DNA of 20,532 nt from DAHUYF01 sp052143095 (GTDB lineage Bacteria; Pseudomonadota; Alphaproteobacteria; ATCC43930; CGMCC-115725): NCBI GenBank assembly GCA_052143095.1, contig JBKQTR010000465.1, forward strand, positions 1 through 20,532, in the 5' to 3' direction. The position numbers were made by a program, and so were the translations under genes. Shown piece after piece: positions 12,864 to 20,532 of the stretch (its first letter is position 1; each line of letters opens with the position of its first letter). The notes beneath the pieces were generated by a model, which made no database searches, had not been told where the DNA came from, and saw nothing but the letters and a program-made list of their open reading frames with translations.

Positions 12864-14132
12864 ATGGCGGGCGGTCGCTCGGGCGCGACGGGGATGTCGA
12901 GAGGTGCTGCGCCCCCCTATGGGGTGAAATCGGCCTCGGCGACGCCGTTGCGCTCGGCGTTCGCCGGCGAAGACATCCTCCACGGCTATCTCGAGCAGGT
13001 CGCCGCCGGACGGGCCGGGCAGCGCGCGGTCATCTTCCGCCTGTCGCGCCTCGACCGCTCGCATCGCCGCGACAAGCATCTGCAGATCGTCGGCAACATG
13101 CTGCAGGAGGTGATCCAGCAATATCCCGGCCGCCTCTTCGCGCTGCGCGGCGGCGATGTCGTGATGGTCTCCAAGGGCATCACGCGCAAAGCGATCGACG
13201 AGACGACGGAGCTGCTGCGCTATCTCTTCAACGACGATCCCTTGGCGCGCGAAGGCGCCGAAGCGGCGGATTTCTGCGCCACCTTCGATCTCGAGATCAA
13301 CCACGCGCAATTCATGGCGGCGCTCGAGGAGATCCGCGAGGCCGAAGCGAAACGCCGCGCCGAGCAGGCGGCGCCGGCCCGGATCGTGCTTGGCGGCGAG
13401 ACCGGGCCGCTCGACAGCGAGCGCGCCCGCGAGCTCATCGACGCCGTAAGCCGCATCGATCTCTCGACCATGGGGCGGCGGCAGACGGTATGGGAGATGG
13501 TGCCGGGCAAGCCGGCGCAGCCGCGCTTCGACGAGTTCTTCTTCTCCATCGAGCGGCTGCGCCACGCGATCGGCACGAATTTCGACCTGGCCAAGGACCG
13601 GCAGCTGTTCACCTACCTCATGCGCTGGCTCGACCGCTACATGCTGGCGACGCTGCTGCGCGACCATGCCAATTTCCAGCGCCCGCTCAGCGTCAACATC
13701 AACGTCTCCACCTTGCTCTCGCCGGATTTCACCACTTTCGACGATCTGCGCCCGACCGATTGGCGCGACCGCATCATTCTGGAAGTGCAGCTCGCCGATC
13801 TCTGGTCCGACCTGCCGGCCTTCCTCTCGACCTCCGAAGGACTGAAGCGGCGGGGCTACCAGCGCTGCCTCGACGGCGTGCTCTACCAGGCGCTGCCCTT
13901 CGTCAATTTCCGCCGCTTCGATGTGGATTACGTCAAGGTGCTCTGGGACGACGCGCTGCTGCAGCTCGACGAGCGCACCTTGCGCGAGCTGTGCGAGGCG
14001 ATCGCCGAGTGCGGCAAGGGGCGCATCATCCTGACGCGCTGCGGGCGGCGCGAAGCGATCAAGGTCGGCCAGGCGATGGGCATCCATCTCTTCCAGGGCT
14101 GGCAGGTCGATCAGGCCAACCAGACCCCGTGA
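12864..14132 (+). CDS. Degenerate GGDEF/EAL-like signalling protein (copy 2)
   Basis: The product is 422 residues and parallels the protein at 7939-9138 along its whole length: RLSRLDRSHRRDKHLQI at the start, a GGDEF-like relic RLFALRGGDVVMVS, then the EAL-like half with FDEF (222-225), LSVNINVSTLLSP, LEVQLADLW (Glu307), CLDGV (Asp337), DYVKVLW (Lys358) and LFQGWQVDQ. The EAL glutamate, one DDFG aspartate and the EGVE acidic pair are absent, so it is presumably not an active phosphodiesterase. A charged linker (about 160-185) joins the halves. The ATG at 12864 has AAGGGCGAG just upstream; a TTG at 12819 is less likely. It stands apart from the signalling island behind the CoA-transferase gene, with a CtrA-like site before it. 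Confidence 0.78.
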   Translation: MAGGRSGATGMSRGAAPPYGVKSASATPLRSAFAGEDILHGYLEQVAAGRAGQRAVIFRLSRLDRSHRRDKHLQIVGNMLQEVIQQYPGRLFALRGGDVVMVSKGITRKAIDETTELLRYLFNDDPLAREGAEAADFCATFDLEINHAQFMAALEEIREAEAKRRAEQAAPARIVLGGETGPLDSERARELIDAVSRIDLSTMGRRQTVWEMVPGKPAQPRFDEFFFSIERLRHAIGTNFDLAKDRQLFTYLMRWLDRYMLATLLRDHANFQRPLSVNINVSTLLSPDFTTFDDLRPTDWRDRIILEVQLADLWSDLPAFLSTSEGLKRRGYQRCLDGVLYQALPFVNFRRFDVDYVKVLWDDALLQLDERTLRELCEAIAECGKGRIILTRCGRREAIKVGQAMGIHLFQGWQVDQANQTP

Positions 14133-14217
14133 TCCCGCGAGGCCTGACGGTCGCGACTTGAAATCCGGCGCCAGGCGCGGCATTTCTCCTTGGGCGAGCA
14201 AAGGGGAGTGCAATCCT

Positions 14218-16539
14218 GTGAAATTCGGCATCGGTCAGCCGCTGCGGCGGTATGAGGATCTCCGGCTGCTCACCGGCAAGGGCCGCTATACCGACGATAT
14301 CGCGTTGCCCGGCATGGCGGTCGCCGCCGTGCTGCGCTCGCCCGTCGCCCATGCCGCGATCAAGCGGCTCGATGCCGGCGCGGCGCGGCGCATGCCGGGC
14401 GTGCTGCTGGTGCTGACCGGCGCCGAGGTCGCCGCCGACAAGCTCGGCGACGTGCCGTGCGTCCATCCCTTGGTCAGTCGCGACGGCAAGCCGCGCCACG
14501 ACACGCCGCGCCCGTTGCTGGCGATCGGCAAGGTGCGCCATGTCGGCCAGCCCGTCGCTTTCATCGTCGCCGAGAGCCTGCATCAGGCGCGCGACGCCGC
14601 CGAGGCGGTCGAGGTCGAGTATGAGGAGCTGCCGGCGGTGGTGGACCAGCGCACGGCGCTCGCTCCGGGCGCGCCGCTGCTCTTCGACCACATTCCCGGC
14701 AATCTCGTCTTCGACTGGGACAACGACACCACCGACAAGCGGGCGACCGACACCGCCTTCGCCGCGGCCAGGCACGTCACCACGCTGGAGATCGTCAACA
14801 ACCGCGTCGTCGCCAACTCGATGGAGCCGCGCAATGCGCTCGCCGAGTACGATCCCGCCACCGGCCGCTCGACGCTCTACACCACGACGCAAGGCCCGCA
14901 TCTCGTGCGCGATCCCATCGCCGAGATGATCCTTGGGATCGGCAAGGACAAGCTGCGCGTCATCACGCCCAATGTCGGCGGCGCCTTCGGCATGAAGGCC
15001 TTCGTCTATCCCGAGCAGGCGCTCGCGGTCTGGGCCAGCCGCAGGCTGCAGCGGCCGGTGAAGTGGCAGTCCGACCGCTCCGAGGGCTTCCTCTCCGACA
15101 ATCAGGGCCGCGATCACGTCACGCGCGCCGAGCTCGCGATGGACGATTCCGGAAAATTCCTGGGGTTGCGCGTCACCACCCTGGCCAATCTCGGGGCCTA
15201 TCTGTCGCCGCTCGGCCCCTTCATTCCGACGCGCTCGTCGGATCTCATCTCGGGCCTCTACACCACGCCCGCGATGCATATCAACGTCAAGGGCGTCTGC
15301 ACCAACACCGTGCCGGTCTGCGCCTATCGCGGCGCCGGCCGTCCGGAGGCGGCCTATCTCATGGAGCGCCTGGTCGATGCCGCGGCGCGCGACATCGGGA
15401 TGACGCCTGACGCGATCCGGCGCATCAATTTCATCCCGGCGGGCGCCATGCCCTACACCTCGGCGACGCGGCTCGTCTTCGATTCCGGCGAGTTCGAGCA
15501 GGTGATGGACCTCTCGATGAAGGCGGCGGATTGGGCCGGCTTCGCCGCACGCCGCGCCCGCTCGGAACGGGCCGGCAAGCTGCGCGGCATCGGCATGGCG
15601 ACCTATACCGAGCGCTGCGGCGGCGGCTTCCCCGAGACGGCGTCGATCGAGTTCAAGGACGGGCATATCGAGCTCGTCATGGGCAATATCGAGTACGGCA
15701 CCGGCCTCATCACCGCCTACAAGCAGGTGGTGGCGGATCGGCTCAGCGTCGATCCCGACCGCGTCGAGGTCATCATGGGCGACACCGACCGCACCCCCGC
15801 GGGCCTCACCGGCGGCTCGCGCGCGCTGCCGGTCGGCGGCTCGGCGCTCTACGAGGCGTCGGCCGATGTGATCGAGAAGGGCCGCGCGCTCGCCGCGCAT
15901 CTGCTCGAGGCGGCGGCGGCCGATGTGCAGTTCGAGGACGCGGCCTTCCTGGTCCCCGGCACCGATCTCAAGCTCGATCTTTTCGAGGTGGCACGCGCGT
16001 CGCGCGATCCCGCGAAGCTGCCGCCCGGCATGCAGCCCGGCCTCGACGTCACCAAGCATCGCGTGCCGCAGGCGGCGACCTTCCCCAATGGCTGCCACAT
16101 CGTCGAGGTCGAGATCGATCCCGATACCGGCGTGGTGGCGGTCGACCGCTACACCATCGTCGACGATTTCGGCCGCACCATCAATCCGATCATGCTCGAA
16201 GGCCAGGTCCATGGCGGCGTGGCGCAAGGGATCGGCCAGGCGCTGATCGAGCACACCGTCTATGACGCCGCGAGCGGCCAGCTCGTCACGGGATCCTTCA
16301 TGGACTACGCCATGCCGCGCGCCGACGATCTCCCGTCCTTCTCCTTTGCCACGCACAACGTGCCGTGCAAGGCCAATCCGCTCGGCGTCAAAGGTGCCGG
16401 CGAGGCCGGCGCCATCGGCGCGCCGCCGGCGGTGATCAACGCCATCGTCGACGCGCTCCACGCGAAGACCGGGCTGCGCCACATCGACATGCCGGCGACG
16501 CCGCGCCGGGTATGGGAGGCGCTGCAGTCAGGTGCGTAG
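14218..16539 (+). CDS. Form II CoxL-like molybdopterin-binding subunit (xanthine dehydrogenase family)
   Basis: The product is 773 residues, the normal size for the large molybdenum-cofactor subunit of the xanthine oxidase/CO dehydrogenase family. It begins GQPLRRYEDLRLLTGKGRYTDD, has GGAFGMK (254-260), the active-site loop AYRGAGR (369-375) and the catalytic Glu729 in KGAGEAGAIG. AYRGAGR rather than AYxCSFR marks the form II type, whose members are mostly hydroxylases of uncertain substrate rather than proven CO oxidisers. The start is GTG at 14218 with GGGGAG nine bases before it. No FAD subunit or [2Fe-2S] subunit gene adjoins it, although the enzyme class normally needs both. The next gene (16725) encodes a small unknown protein after a palindromic repeat. 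Confidence 0.92.
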   Translation: MKFGIGQPLRRYEDLRLLTGKGRYTDDIALPGMAVAAVLRSPVAHAAIKRLDAGAARRMPGVLLVLTGAEVAADKLGDVPCVHPLVSRDGKPRHDTPRPLLAIGKVRHVGQPVAFIVAESLHQARDAAEAVEVEYEELPAVVDQRTALAPGAPLLFDHIPGNLVFDWDNDTTDKRATDTAFAAARHVTTLEIVNNRVVANSMEPRNALAEYDPATGRSTLYTTTQGPHLVRDPIAEMILGIGKDKLRVITPNVGGAFGMKAFVYPEQALAVWASRRLQRPVKWQSDRSEGFLSDNQGRDHVTRAELAMDDSGKFLGLRVTTLANLGAYLSPLGPFIPTRSSDLISGLYTTPAMHINVKGVCTNTVPVCAYRGAGRPEAAYLMERLVDAAARDIGMTPDAIRRINFIPAGAMPYTSATRLVFDSGEFEQVMDLSMKAADWAGFAARRARSERAGKLRGIGMATYTERCGGGFPETASIEFKDGHIELVMGNIEYGTGLITAYKQVVADRLSVDPDRVEVIMGDTDRTPAGLTGGSRALPVGGSALYEASADVIEKGRALAAHLLEAAAADVQFEDAAFLVPGTDLKLDLFEVARASRDPAKLPPGMQPGLDVTKHRVPQAATFPNGCHIVEVEIDPDTGVVAVDRYTIVDDFGRTINPIMLEGQVHGGVAQGIGQALIEHTVYDAASGQLVTGSFMDYAMPRADDLPSFSFATHNVPCKANPLGVKGAGEAGAIGAPPAVINAIVDALHAKTGLRHIDMPATPRRVWEALQSGA

Positions 16540-16564
16540 GTGCAAGTTTCTGTTGCATGGACGC

Positions 16565-16684
16565 CAGTGCGTCCTTCGACAGGCGCGCTTCGCGCGCCAG
16601 CTCAGGATGAGGAAGGTTCTTCATGGCACAAAGAAATTTCCTCATCCTGAGCGCGAGCGTAGCGAGCAGTCGAAGGACGCACTG
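16565..16684. repeat. 120-bp palindromic repeat element
   Basis: The outer arms CAGTGCGTCCTTCGAC (16565-16580) and its complement (16669-16684) are perfect over 16 bases. The inner arms CTCAGGATGAGGAA (16601-16614) and its complement (16638-16651) are perfect over 14. A side hairpin GGCGCGC-TTC-GCGCGCC (16582-16598) sits between the left arms. The GTCCTTCGA...CTCAGGATGAGG pattern is, from memory, a common dispersed intergenic repeat of Rhizobiales and relatives. It separates the CoxL-like gene from the next small gene and may also stop transcription. Confidence 0.85.
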
Positions 16685-16724
16685 AGTCAATCCAACGGAA
16701 ACACGCCCTAGGAGAAACCAATCG

Positions 16725-17174
16725 ATGCGCAAGCCGCCCAAGCCCGCCGCTGCGCTCCCCGCCTGGATCAAGCCGCGGGGGCCGCGTCAGACGGAGCGCA
16801 TCGATCTCCAGGACACGCCGGCAAAGGCGGTGTTCAAGCTGGTCCGGGGCGATCGTGCCGCCGCCGAGGCGTGCATCGCCATGGTCAAGGCGGTAGCGAC
16901 CGCCGACCCGAAGGCCGAATACGGTCCCTTCACGCCGCTGGTGATCCTGGAGGCGATCGGCCTCACCGGCCCTGCCATCGGCGCGGTCTATACCCGCGTC
17001 TGCGGCGGCGATCCCGTCACGGCGCTGGCGGTGCTGCATGCGGTGCGGCTGAAGCTGGTCACCGCCGTGGCGCTGGAGAGCGCCGCTGAGGGCGGGGCGA
17101 AGATCGACGCCGCGGCGCTGCTCGATCTCATCCGGCACAAGATCCCCGGCTTCGGCCGCCCGCCCTCGGCCTAG
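16725..17174 (+). CDS. Hypothetical protein
   Basis: The product is 149 residues with a basic, Pro-rich start (MRKPPKPAAALPAW) and then a soluble, Ala-rich, probably all-helical body. Parts are FKLVRGDRAAAEACIAMVKAV, a YGPFTPLVILEAIGLTG segment and a C-terminal LLDLIRHKIPGFGRPP. No signal peptide or membrane helix is evident. The ATG at 16725 is well supported by AGGAG ten bases upstream. The family is not recognised. It lies downstream of the CoxL-like gene on the same strand, but the palindromic repeat between them makes co-transcription uncertain. It converges with the next gene across 14 bases. Confidence 0.75.
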   Translation: MRKPPKPAAALPAWIKPRGPRQTERIDLQDTPAKAVFKLVRGDRAAAEACIAMVKAVATADPKAEYGPFTPLVILEAIGLTGPAIGAVYTRVCGGDPVTALAVLHAVRLKLVTAVALESAAEGGAKIDAAALLDLIRHKIPGFGRPPSA

Positions 17175-17188
17175 CAGACCCGCGCCCG

Positions 17189-18184
17189 CTACTCCGCCGC
17201 CCGCGCGCGCTCGCGCAGCATGCCCTCGAGCCGTCCGGCGATGATCTCCTCGGCCTCGCGGACGATGCGGTGGACCAGCTCCTTGACGCTCGGCACGTCG
17301 TGGATGAGGCCTTGCACCATGCCGGCGGACCAGATGCCGTAATCGAGCTCGCCCGCCTCGAGCACGTGGCGGCCTTTGACGCCGGCGACGAAGTTGCGCA
17401 CGTCCTCGAAGCTGCTGCCGGGCTTGTGCTCGATCTCGATCACCTTCTCGGCGATGCTGTTCTTGTGGACGCGCGCGGTGTTGCGCATGGTGCGGAAGAT
17501 GAGCGCGGTCTGGCGCTCGTCGCTGTCGACCAGCTTCTGCTTGATGTTGTCGTGGATCGGCGCCTCTTTGGTCGCCATGAAGCGCGTGCCCATGTTGATG
17601 CCGTCGGCGCCCAGCGCCAGCGCCGCGACCAGGCCGCGCGCCTCGCCGAAGCCGCCCGAGGCAATGAACGGGATCCTAAGCTTGTCGGCGGTGATGGGAA
17701 TGAGGACGAGACCCGGCGTGTCGTCCTCGCCGGGATGGCCGGCGCATTCGAAGCCGTCGATCGACACCGCATCGACGCCGAGGCGCTCCGCCTTCAAGGC
17801 GTGGCGCACCGCGGTGCATTTGTGAATGATCTTGACGCCGGCCTGCTTGAAGACCGGGATGTATTTTTCCGGGTTGTTGCCGGCGGTTTCGACAATCTTG
17901 ACGCCCGAGGTGATGATCGCGTCCATGTACTCGTCGTAAGGCACCGGCTTGATCGTCGGCAGGATGGTGAGATTGACGCCGAACGGCCGGTCGGTCATGC
18001 CGCGGCACCGCTCGATCTCCTTGGCGAGATCCGCCGGCGTCGGTTGCGTCAGGCCGGTGAGGAAGCCCAGCGCGCCGGCATTGGCCACTGCCGCCACCAG
18101 CTCGGCGCGGCCGACCCATTGCATGCCGCCTTGGACGATGGGATGGTCGACCCCGAACATCTTGGTGAATCGCGTCTCGAGCAT
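17189..18184 (-). CDS. Nitronate monooxygenase family flavoprotein (2-nitropropane dioxygenase-like)
   Basis: The product is 331 residues, an FMN-binding TIM-barrel enzyme. Landmarks are HPIVQGGMQWVG near the start, LGFLTGLTQ, PFGVNLTI, the GVDAVSIDGFECAGHPGED segment with the presumed catalytic His150, the phosphate-binding IPFIASGGFGEARGLVAALALGADGINMGTRF, and SAGMVQGLIHD at the end. The family oxidises alkyl nitronates such as propionate 3-nitronate to carbonyl products with release of nitrite; some members have other or unknown roles. The ATG at 18184 has AGGA seven bases upstream; an earlier start at 18250 adds an unrelated Ala/Arg stretch. It is divergent from the hydratase-monooxygenase operon, so joint control from the shared 129-base gap is possible. 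Confidence 0.9.
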   Translation of the reverse strand: MLETRFTKMFGVDHPIVQGGMQWVGRAELVAAVANAGALGFLTGLTQPTPADLAKEIERCRGMTDRPFGVNLTILPTIKPVPYDEYMDAIITSGVKIVETAGNNPEKYIPVFKQAGVKIIHKCTAVRHALKAERLGVDAVSIDGFECAGHPGEDDTPGLVLIPITADKLRIPFIASGGFGEARGLVAALALGADGINMGTRFMATKEAPIHDNIKQKLVDSDERQTALIFRTMRNTARVHKNSIAEKVIEIEHKPGSSFEDVRNFVAGVKGRHVLEAGELDYGIWSAGMVQGLIHDVPSVKELVHRIVREAEEIIAGRLEGMLRERARAAE

Positions 18185-18313
18185 GGGCGCTTCCTTTCCC
18201 CTGGCCGATGCCAGGGTCGCGGGGCCGGCGGCAAAAGGCAAGCGCGACATGGCTCTGGCTTCGCCCCTGCGGAAATGCTGTACTCCGGCCGGAAATCAGC
18301 GGGGAGAGCGCCC
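18185..18313. promoter_or_regulatory. Divergent promoter region between flavoprotein and hydratase genes
   Basis: The 129-base gap separates two divergent genes and must contain the promoter for each. It is GC-rich and no clear operator or promoter pair could be read by eye. A purine-rich ribosome site (GGGGAGAG) lies just before the hydratase start. Confidence 0.35.
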
Positions 18314-19111
18314 ATGGCGGAGCATGTCCTGACCGAGATCAAGGACGGGATCGGCAGCATCGTCTTCAACCGTCCCGAGGCGCTCAACGCGCTCTCGCCG
18401 GAGATGACCGAGGGGCTCATCGAGGCGACCGGCCGCTTCGAGCGCGATCCCGCCGTGCGCTGCGTCGTCATCCGCGGCGCCGGCGACCATTTCATGGCCG
18501 GCGGCGACATCAAGGGCTTCCAAAAATCGCTGAGCGAGGATCGCGCCGGTCATGTCGCGCGGCTCGAGATGCGCGTCGTCAAGGTGCATCAGGCGATCTA
18601 TCACCTGCGCCGCATGCCGAAGCCGGTGCTCGCCTCGGTGCAGGGCGCCGCCGCCGGCTTCGGTCTCAGCATGATCCTCGCCTCCGACCTGGCGATCGCC
18701 GGCGACGACGCGTTCTTCACGCTCGCCTACCGCCATATCGGCCTCTCCGCCGATGGCGGCGCGACGTATTTCCTGCCGCGCATCGTCGGCGAGCGCCGCG
18801 CGCTGGAGATCGCGCTGCTGGGCGAGCGCTTCACCGCCCAGCGCGCGCTCGAGATCGGCATCCTCAATTGGCTGGTGCCGCGCGCGGCGCTGGCCGAGGA
18901 GACGGCGGCGCTGGCGCGCAAGCTCGCCGATGGCCCGACCGTGGCGCTCGGCAAGGCCAAGCAGCTGCTGCGCTCCTCGCTCGACAATTCCTGGGACGAG
19001 CAGTCGCATCGCGAGGCCGAAGGCCTCGCCGCCGCGGCGGCGACCGAAGACCATCTCGAGGGCGTCAGCGCCTTTCTCGAGAAGCGCAAGCCGGTGTTTA
19101 AGGGGCGCTGA
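18314..19111 (+). CDS. Enoyl-CoA hydratase/isomerase family protein
   Basis: The product is 265 residues, a standard crotonase-fold length. It shows IVFNRPEALNALSPEM, the oxyanion-hole segment HFMAGGDIKGF, VQGAAAGFGLSMILASDLAIAG, and YRHIGLSADGGATYFLPRIVG. The two glutamates of classical enoyl-CoA hydratase are absent: the first position is in GFGLSM and the second in AYRHIG. An aspartate (Asp147) stands where PaaG-type isomerases carry theirs. It is therefore more likely an isomerase or a PaaG-like enzyme than a simple hydratase. The ATG at 18314 has GGAGAG upstream. The FAD monooxygenase gene begins five bases after its stop, so they form an operon and may act on the same CoA-linked or aromatic compound. 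Confidence 0.9.
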   Translation: MAEHVLTEIKDGIGSIVFNRPEALNALSPEMTEGLIEATGRFERDPAVRCVVIRGAGDHFMAGGDIKGFQKSLSEDRAGHVARLEMRVVKVHQAIYHLRRMPKPVLASVQGAAAGFGLSMILASDLAIAGDDAFFTLAYRHIGLSADGGATYFLPRIVGERRALEIALLGERFTAQRALEIGILNWLVPRAALAEETAALARKLADGPTVALGKAKQLLRSSLDNSWDEQSHREAEGLAAAAATEDHLEGVSAFLEKRKPVFKGR

Positions 19112-19116
19112 CGCGG

Positions 19117-20346
19117 ATGGCGGACGTGCTCATCGTCGGTGGCGGCATCGGCGGGCTGACGCTCGGGCTGATGCTCACCCGCGCCGGCATTGCCTGCCGC
19201 ATCTACGAGGCGGCGCCGGAGATCAAGCCGCTCGGCGTCGGCATCAACCTGCTGCCGCATGCGATGAAGGAGCTGGCGGCACTCGGCCTCGAGGAAAGGC
19301 TCGCCGGGCTCGGCGTGCGCACCGCCGAGGCGGCGTTCTTCAACCGCTTCGGCCAGCTCATCTACCAGGAGCCGTTGGGCCGCGCCGCCGGCTATGACTG
19401 GCCGCAGATCTCGATCCACCGCGCCGATCTCCACCGCGTGCTGAAGGACGCCTTCACCGCAGAGGCCGGCGCCGACCGGCTGCTGCTCGGCTGGCAATGC
19501 ATTCGCGCCGACGAGAACGGCTCGGTGCATTTCCGCCGCGCCGGCACCGGCGAGGATCTCCCGCCGCAGCGCGGCGCCTCAGTCATCGGCGCCGACGGCA
19601 TCCATTCCACCATCCGCAAGCAGCTCTATCCCGATGAAGGCGAGCCGATCTATTCCGGCGTCAACATGTGGCGCGGCGTCACCCGCTGGCAGCCGATCCT
19701 CGGCGGCGCCACGATGATCCGCTGCGGCTGGTTCACCCACGCCAAGCTCGTCCTCTATCCGATCCGCAACGCGATCGACGGCGAGGGACGGCAGCTCGTC
19801 AATTGGGTGGCCGAGATCGAGACGCCGAAATACGAGCGCTGGAACTGGGCGCGGGCCGGGCGGCTCGAGGACTTCCTCACGCCGATGCAGGATTGGCATT
19901 TCGACTGGCTCGACGTGCCGGAATTCCTGCGCCGGGCCGATGTGGCGCTGGAATATCCCATGGTGGACAAGGATCCGCTGCCGCGCTGGAGTTTCGGGCG
20001 CATCACGCTGCTGGGCGATGCCGCGCATCCGATGTATCCCCGCGGCTCCAACGGCGCCGGGCAGGCGATCCTCGACGCCCGGGCGCTCGCCAGCTGCCTC
20101 GCCGCCGCCGCCGATCCCGTCGCCGCGCTCGCTGCCTATGAGGAGCGGCGGCTCGAGGCGACGGCGACGGTGGTGCACACCAACCGCACGACGCCGCCCG
20201 ACTGGATCCTCGGCGAGGTGCACAAGCGCACCGGCGACAAGCCTTTCACCTCGATCGATGCGGTGATCAGCCGCGAGGAGCTGGTCGCCATCACCGACGC
20301 CTACAAGCGCGTCGCCGGCTACGAGAAAGAGAAGCTCAGGACGTAG
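19117..20346 (+). CDS. PhzS-like FAD-dependent monooxygenase
   Basis: The product is 409 residues, a group A flavin hydroxylase. Landmarks are the FAD-binding VLIVGGGIGGLTLGLML with the acidic end of strand 2 (IYEAA), LGVGINLLPHAMKEL, the DG motif GADGIHSTIRKQLYP, and the GD motif ITLLGDAAHPMYPRGSNGAGQAILD. NMWRGVTRW, SIHRADLHRVL and YPMVDKDPLPRW closely recall PhzS, the phenazine 1-carboxylate hydroxylase, as I remember it. No phenazine biosynthesis genes are nearby, so the substrate is probably another aromatic or heteroaromatic ring. The enzyme would use NAD(P)H and oxygen in the cytoplasm. The start follows the hydratase stop by five bases, with only AGGGG about 13 bases upstream, which suggests translational coupling. 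Confidence 0.92.
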   Translation: MADVLIVGGGIGGLTLGLMLTRAGIACRIYEAAPEIKPLGVGINLLPHAMKELAALGLEERLAGLGVRTAEAAFFNRFGQLIYQEPLGRAAGYDWPQISIHRADLHRVLKDAFTAEAGADRLLLGWQCIRADENGSVHFRRAGTGEDLPPQRGASVIGADGIHSTIRKQLYPDEGEPIYSGVNMWRGVTRWQPILGGATMIRCGWFTHAKLVLYPIRNAIDGEGRQLVNWVAEIETPKYERWNWARAGRLEDFLTPMQDWHFDWLDVPEFLRRADVALEYPMVDKDPLPRWSFGRITLLGDAAHPMYPRGSNGAGQAILDARALASCLAAAADPVAALAAYEERRLEATATVVHTNRTTPPDWILGEVHKRTGDKPFTSIDAVISREELVAITDAYKRVAGYEKEKLRT

Positions 20347-20446
20347 CGCTTCCGGCGACGGCCGCGCCAAGCCTTTCCCCCCGTCTGCCGCGGCAGGAGC
20401 GGTGGCCGCCCTGCCCCGGTAGGCAGGCAGGGCTATCGCAAGCGAG

Positions 20447-20532
20447 GTTCACCACGGAGGCACGGAGGCCACGGCGAAGAGCATTTAGGCGCGCGAAGCG
20501 CGCTATTCTTCGCTTCTCCGTGATCTCCGTGT
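20447..20532. repeat. Palindromic repeat, cut by the right edge
   Basis: GTTCACCACGGAGGCACGGAG at the left (from about 20447) is answered by CTTCTCCGTGATCTCCGTGT running off the window, with a central hairpin GCGCGC-GAA-GCGCGC (about 20490-20504). The CACGGAG...CTCCGTG pattern is a common type of dispersed intergenic palindrome in Alphaproteobacteria, from memory. The preceding gap (20347-20446) holds no gene. Confidence 0.7.

Noticed and set aside
12792..14231. 479-codon open frame on the minus strand
   Set aside because: It is the shadow of the second EAL-like gene, which has a paralogue in the window confirming the plus-strand reading.
14059..16482. Very long open frame (807 codons) on the minus strand
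   Set aside because: It lies opposite the CoxL-like gene, whose domains and ribosome site are clear. Its His/Arg/Asp-rich composition with no motifs is what the reverse strand of GC-rich coding DNA gives.
14218..16539. Carbon monoxide dehydrogenase large subunit (true CoxL)
   Set aside because: The active-site loop is AYRGAGR, not the AYxCSFR loop of proven CO-oxidising form I enzymes, and no CoxM or CoxS gene is adjacent.
17270..18313. Upstream extension of the enoyl-CoA hydratase frame to 613 residues
   Set aside because: The added part overlaps the nitronate monooxygenase-type gene on the opposite strand. The family start with a good ribosome site is at 18314.

Overview
This 20.5-kb window is high-GC DNA whose protein families point to an alphaproteobacterium, probably Rhodospirillales-like. 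The pointers are membrane hybrid kinases paired with DivK-like receivers, a form II CoxL-type enzyme, TTAACC (CtrA-like) promoter motifs and the CTCAGGATGAGG palindromic repeat. The lineage is inferred from gene style; no rRNA or tRNA is present.

Left edge (1-1190, leftward genes): the start of an unknown protein, a small one-helix membrane protein translationally coupled to it, a small 62-aa conserved-type protein, and a lipoprotein built from 30-residue repeats. The membrane-protein promoter region is strikingly AT-rich and holds two adjacent inverted repeats.

Centre (1720-10610, with a satellite at 12864-14132) is a dense signalling island. It has two paralogous six-helix membrane histidine kinases (one hybrid, one without a receiver), a soluble receiver-kinase, three stand-alone receivers, two paralogous proteins with degenerate GGDEF/EAL-like folds, and a PLP-dependent alpha-oxoamine synthase. 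None of these regulators carries a DNA-binding domain. The synthase sits downstream of the soluble kinase and directly upstream of a receiver. This recalls, without proving, the CqsA/LqsA plus sensor plus response-regulator layout of alpha-hydroxyketone quorum sensing. I rate this the best candidate for an undescribed system here.

Right part (10718-20346) is mostly metabolic: a GNAT acetyltransferase, a class III CoA-transferase, a stand-alone form II CoxL-like molybdenum hydroxylase subunit, a small unknown protein, a nitronate-monooxygenase-type flavoprotein, an enoyl-CoA hydratase/isomerase and a PhzS-like FAD monooxygenase. The last two form an operon. The set suggests catabolism of CoA-linked or aromatic substrates, but no substrate can be named.

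Three palindromic repeat elements are present: a 266-bp near-palindrome with 23-bp perfect ends (11288-11553), a 120-bp element (16565-16684), and one cut by the right edge (from about 20447). No CRISPR array, transposase gene, rRNA or tRNA was seen.
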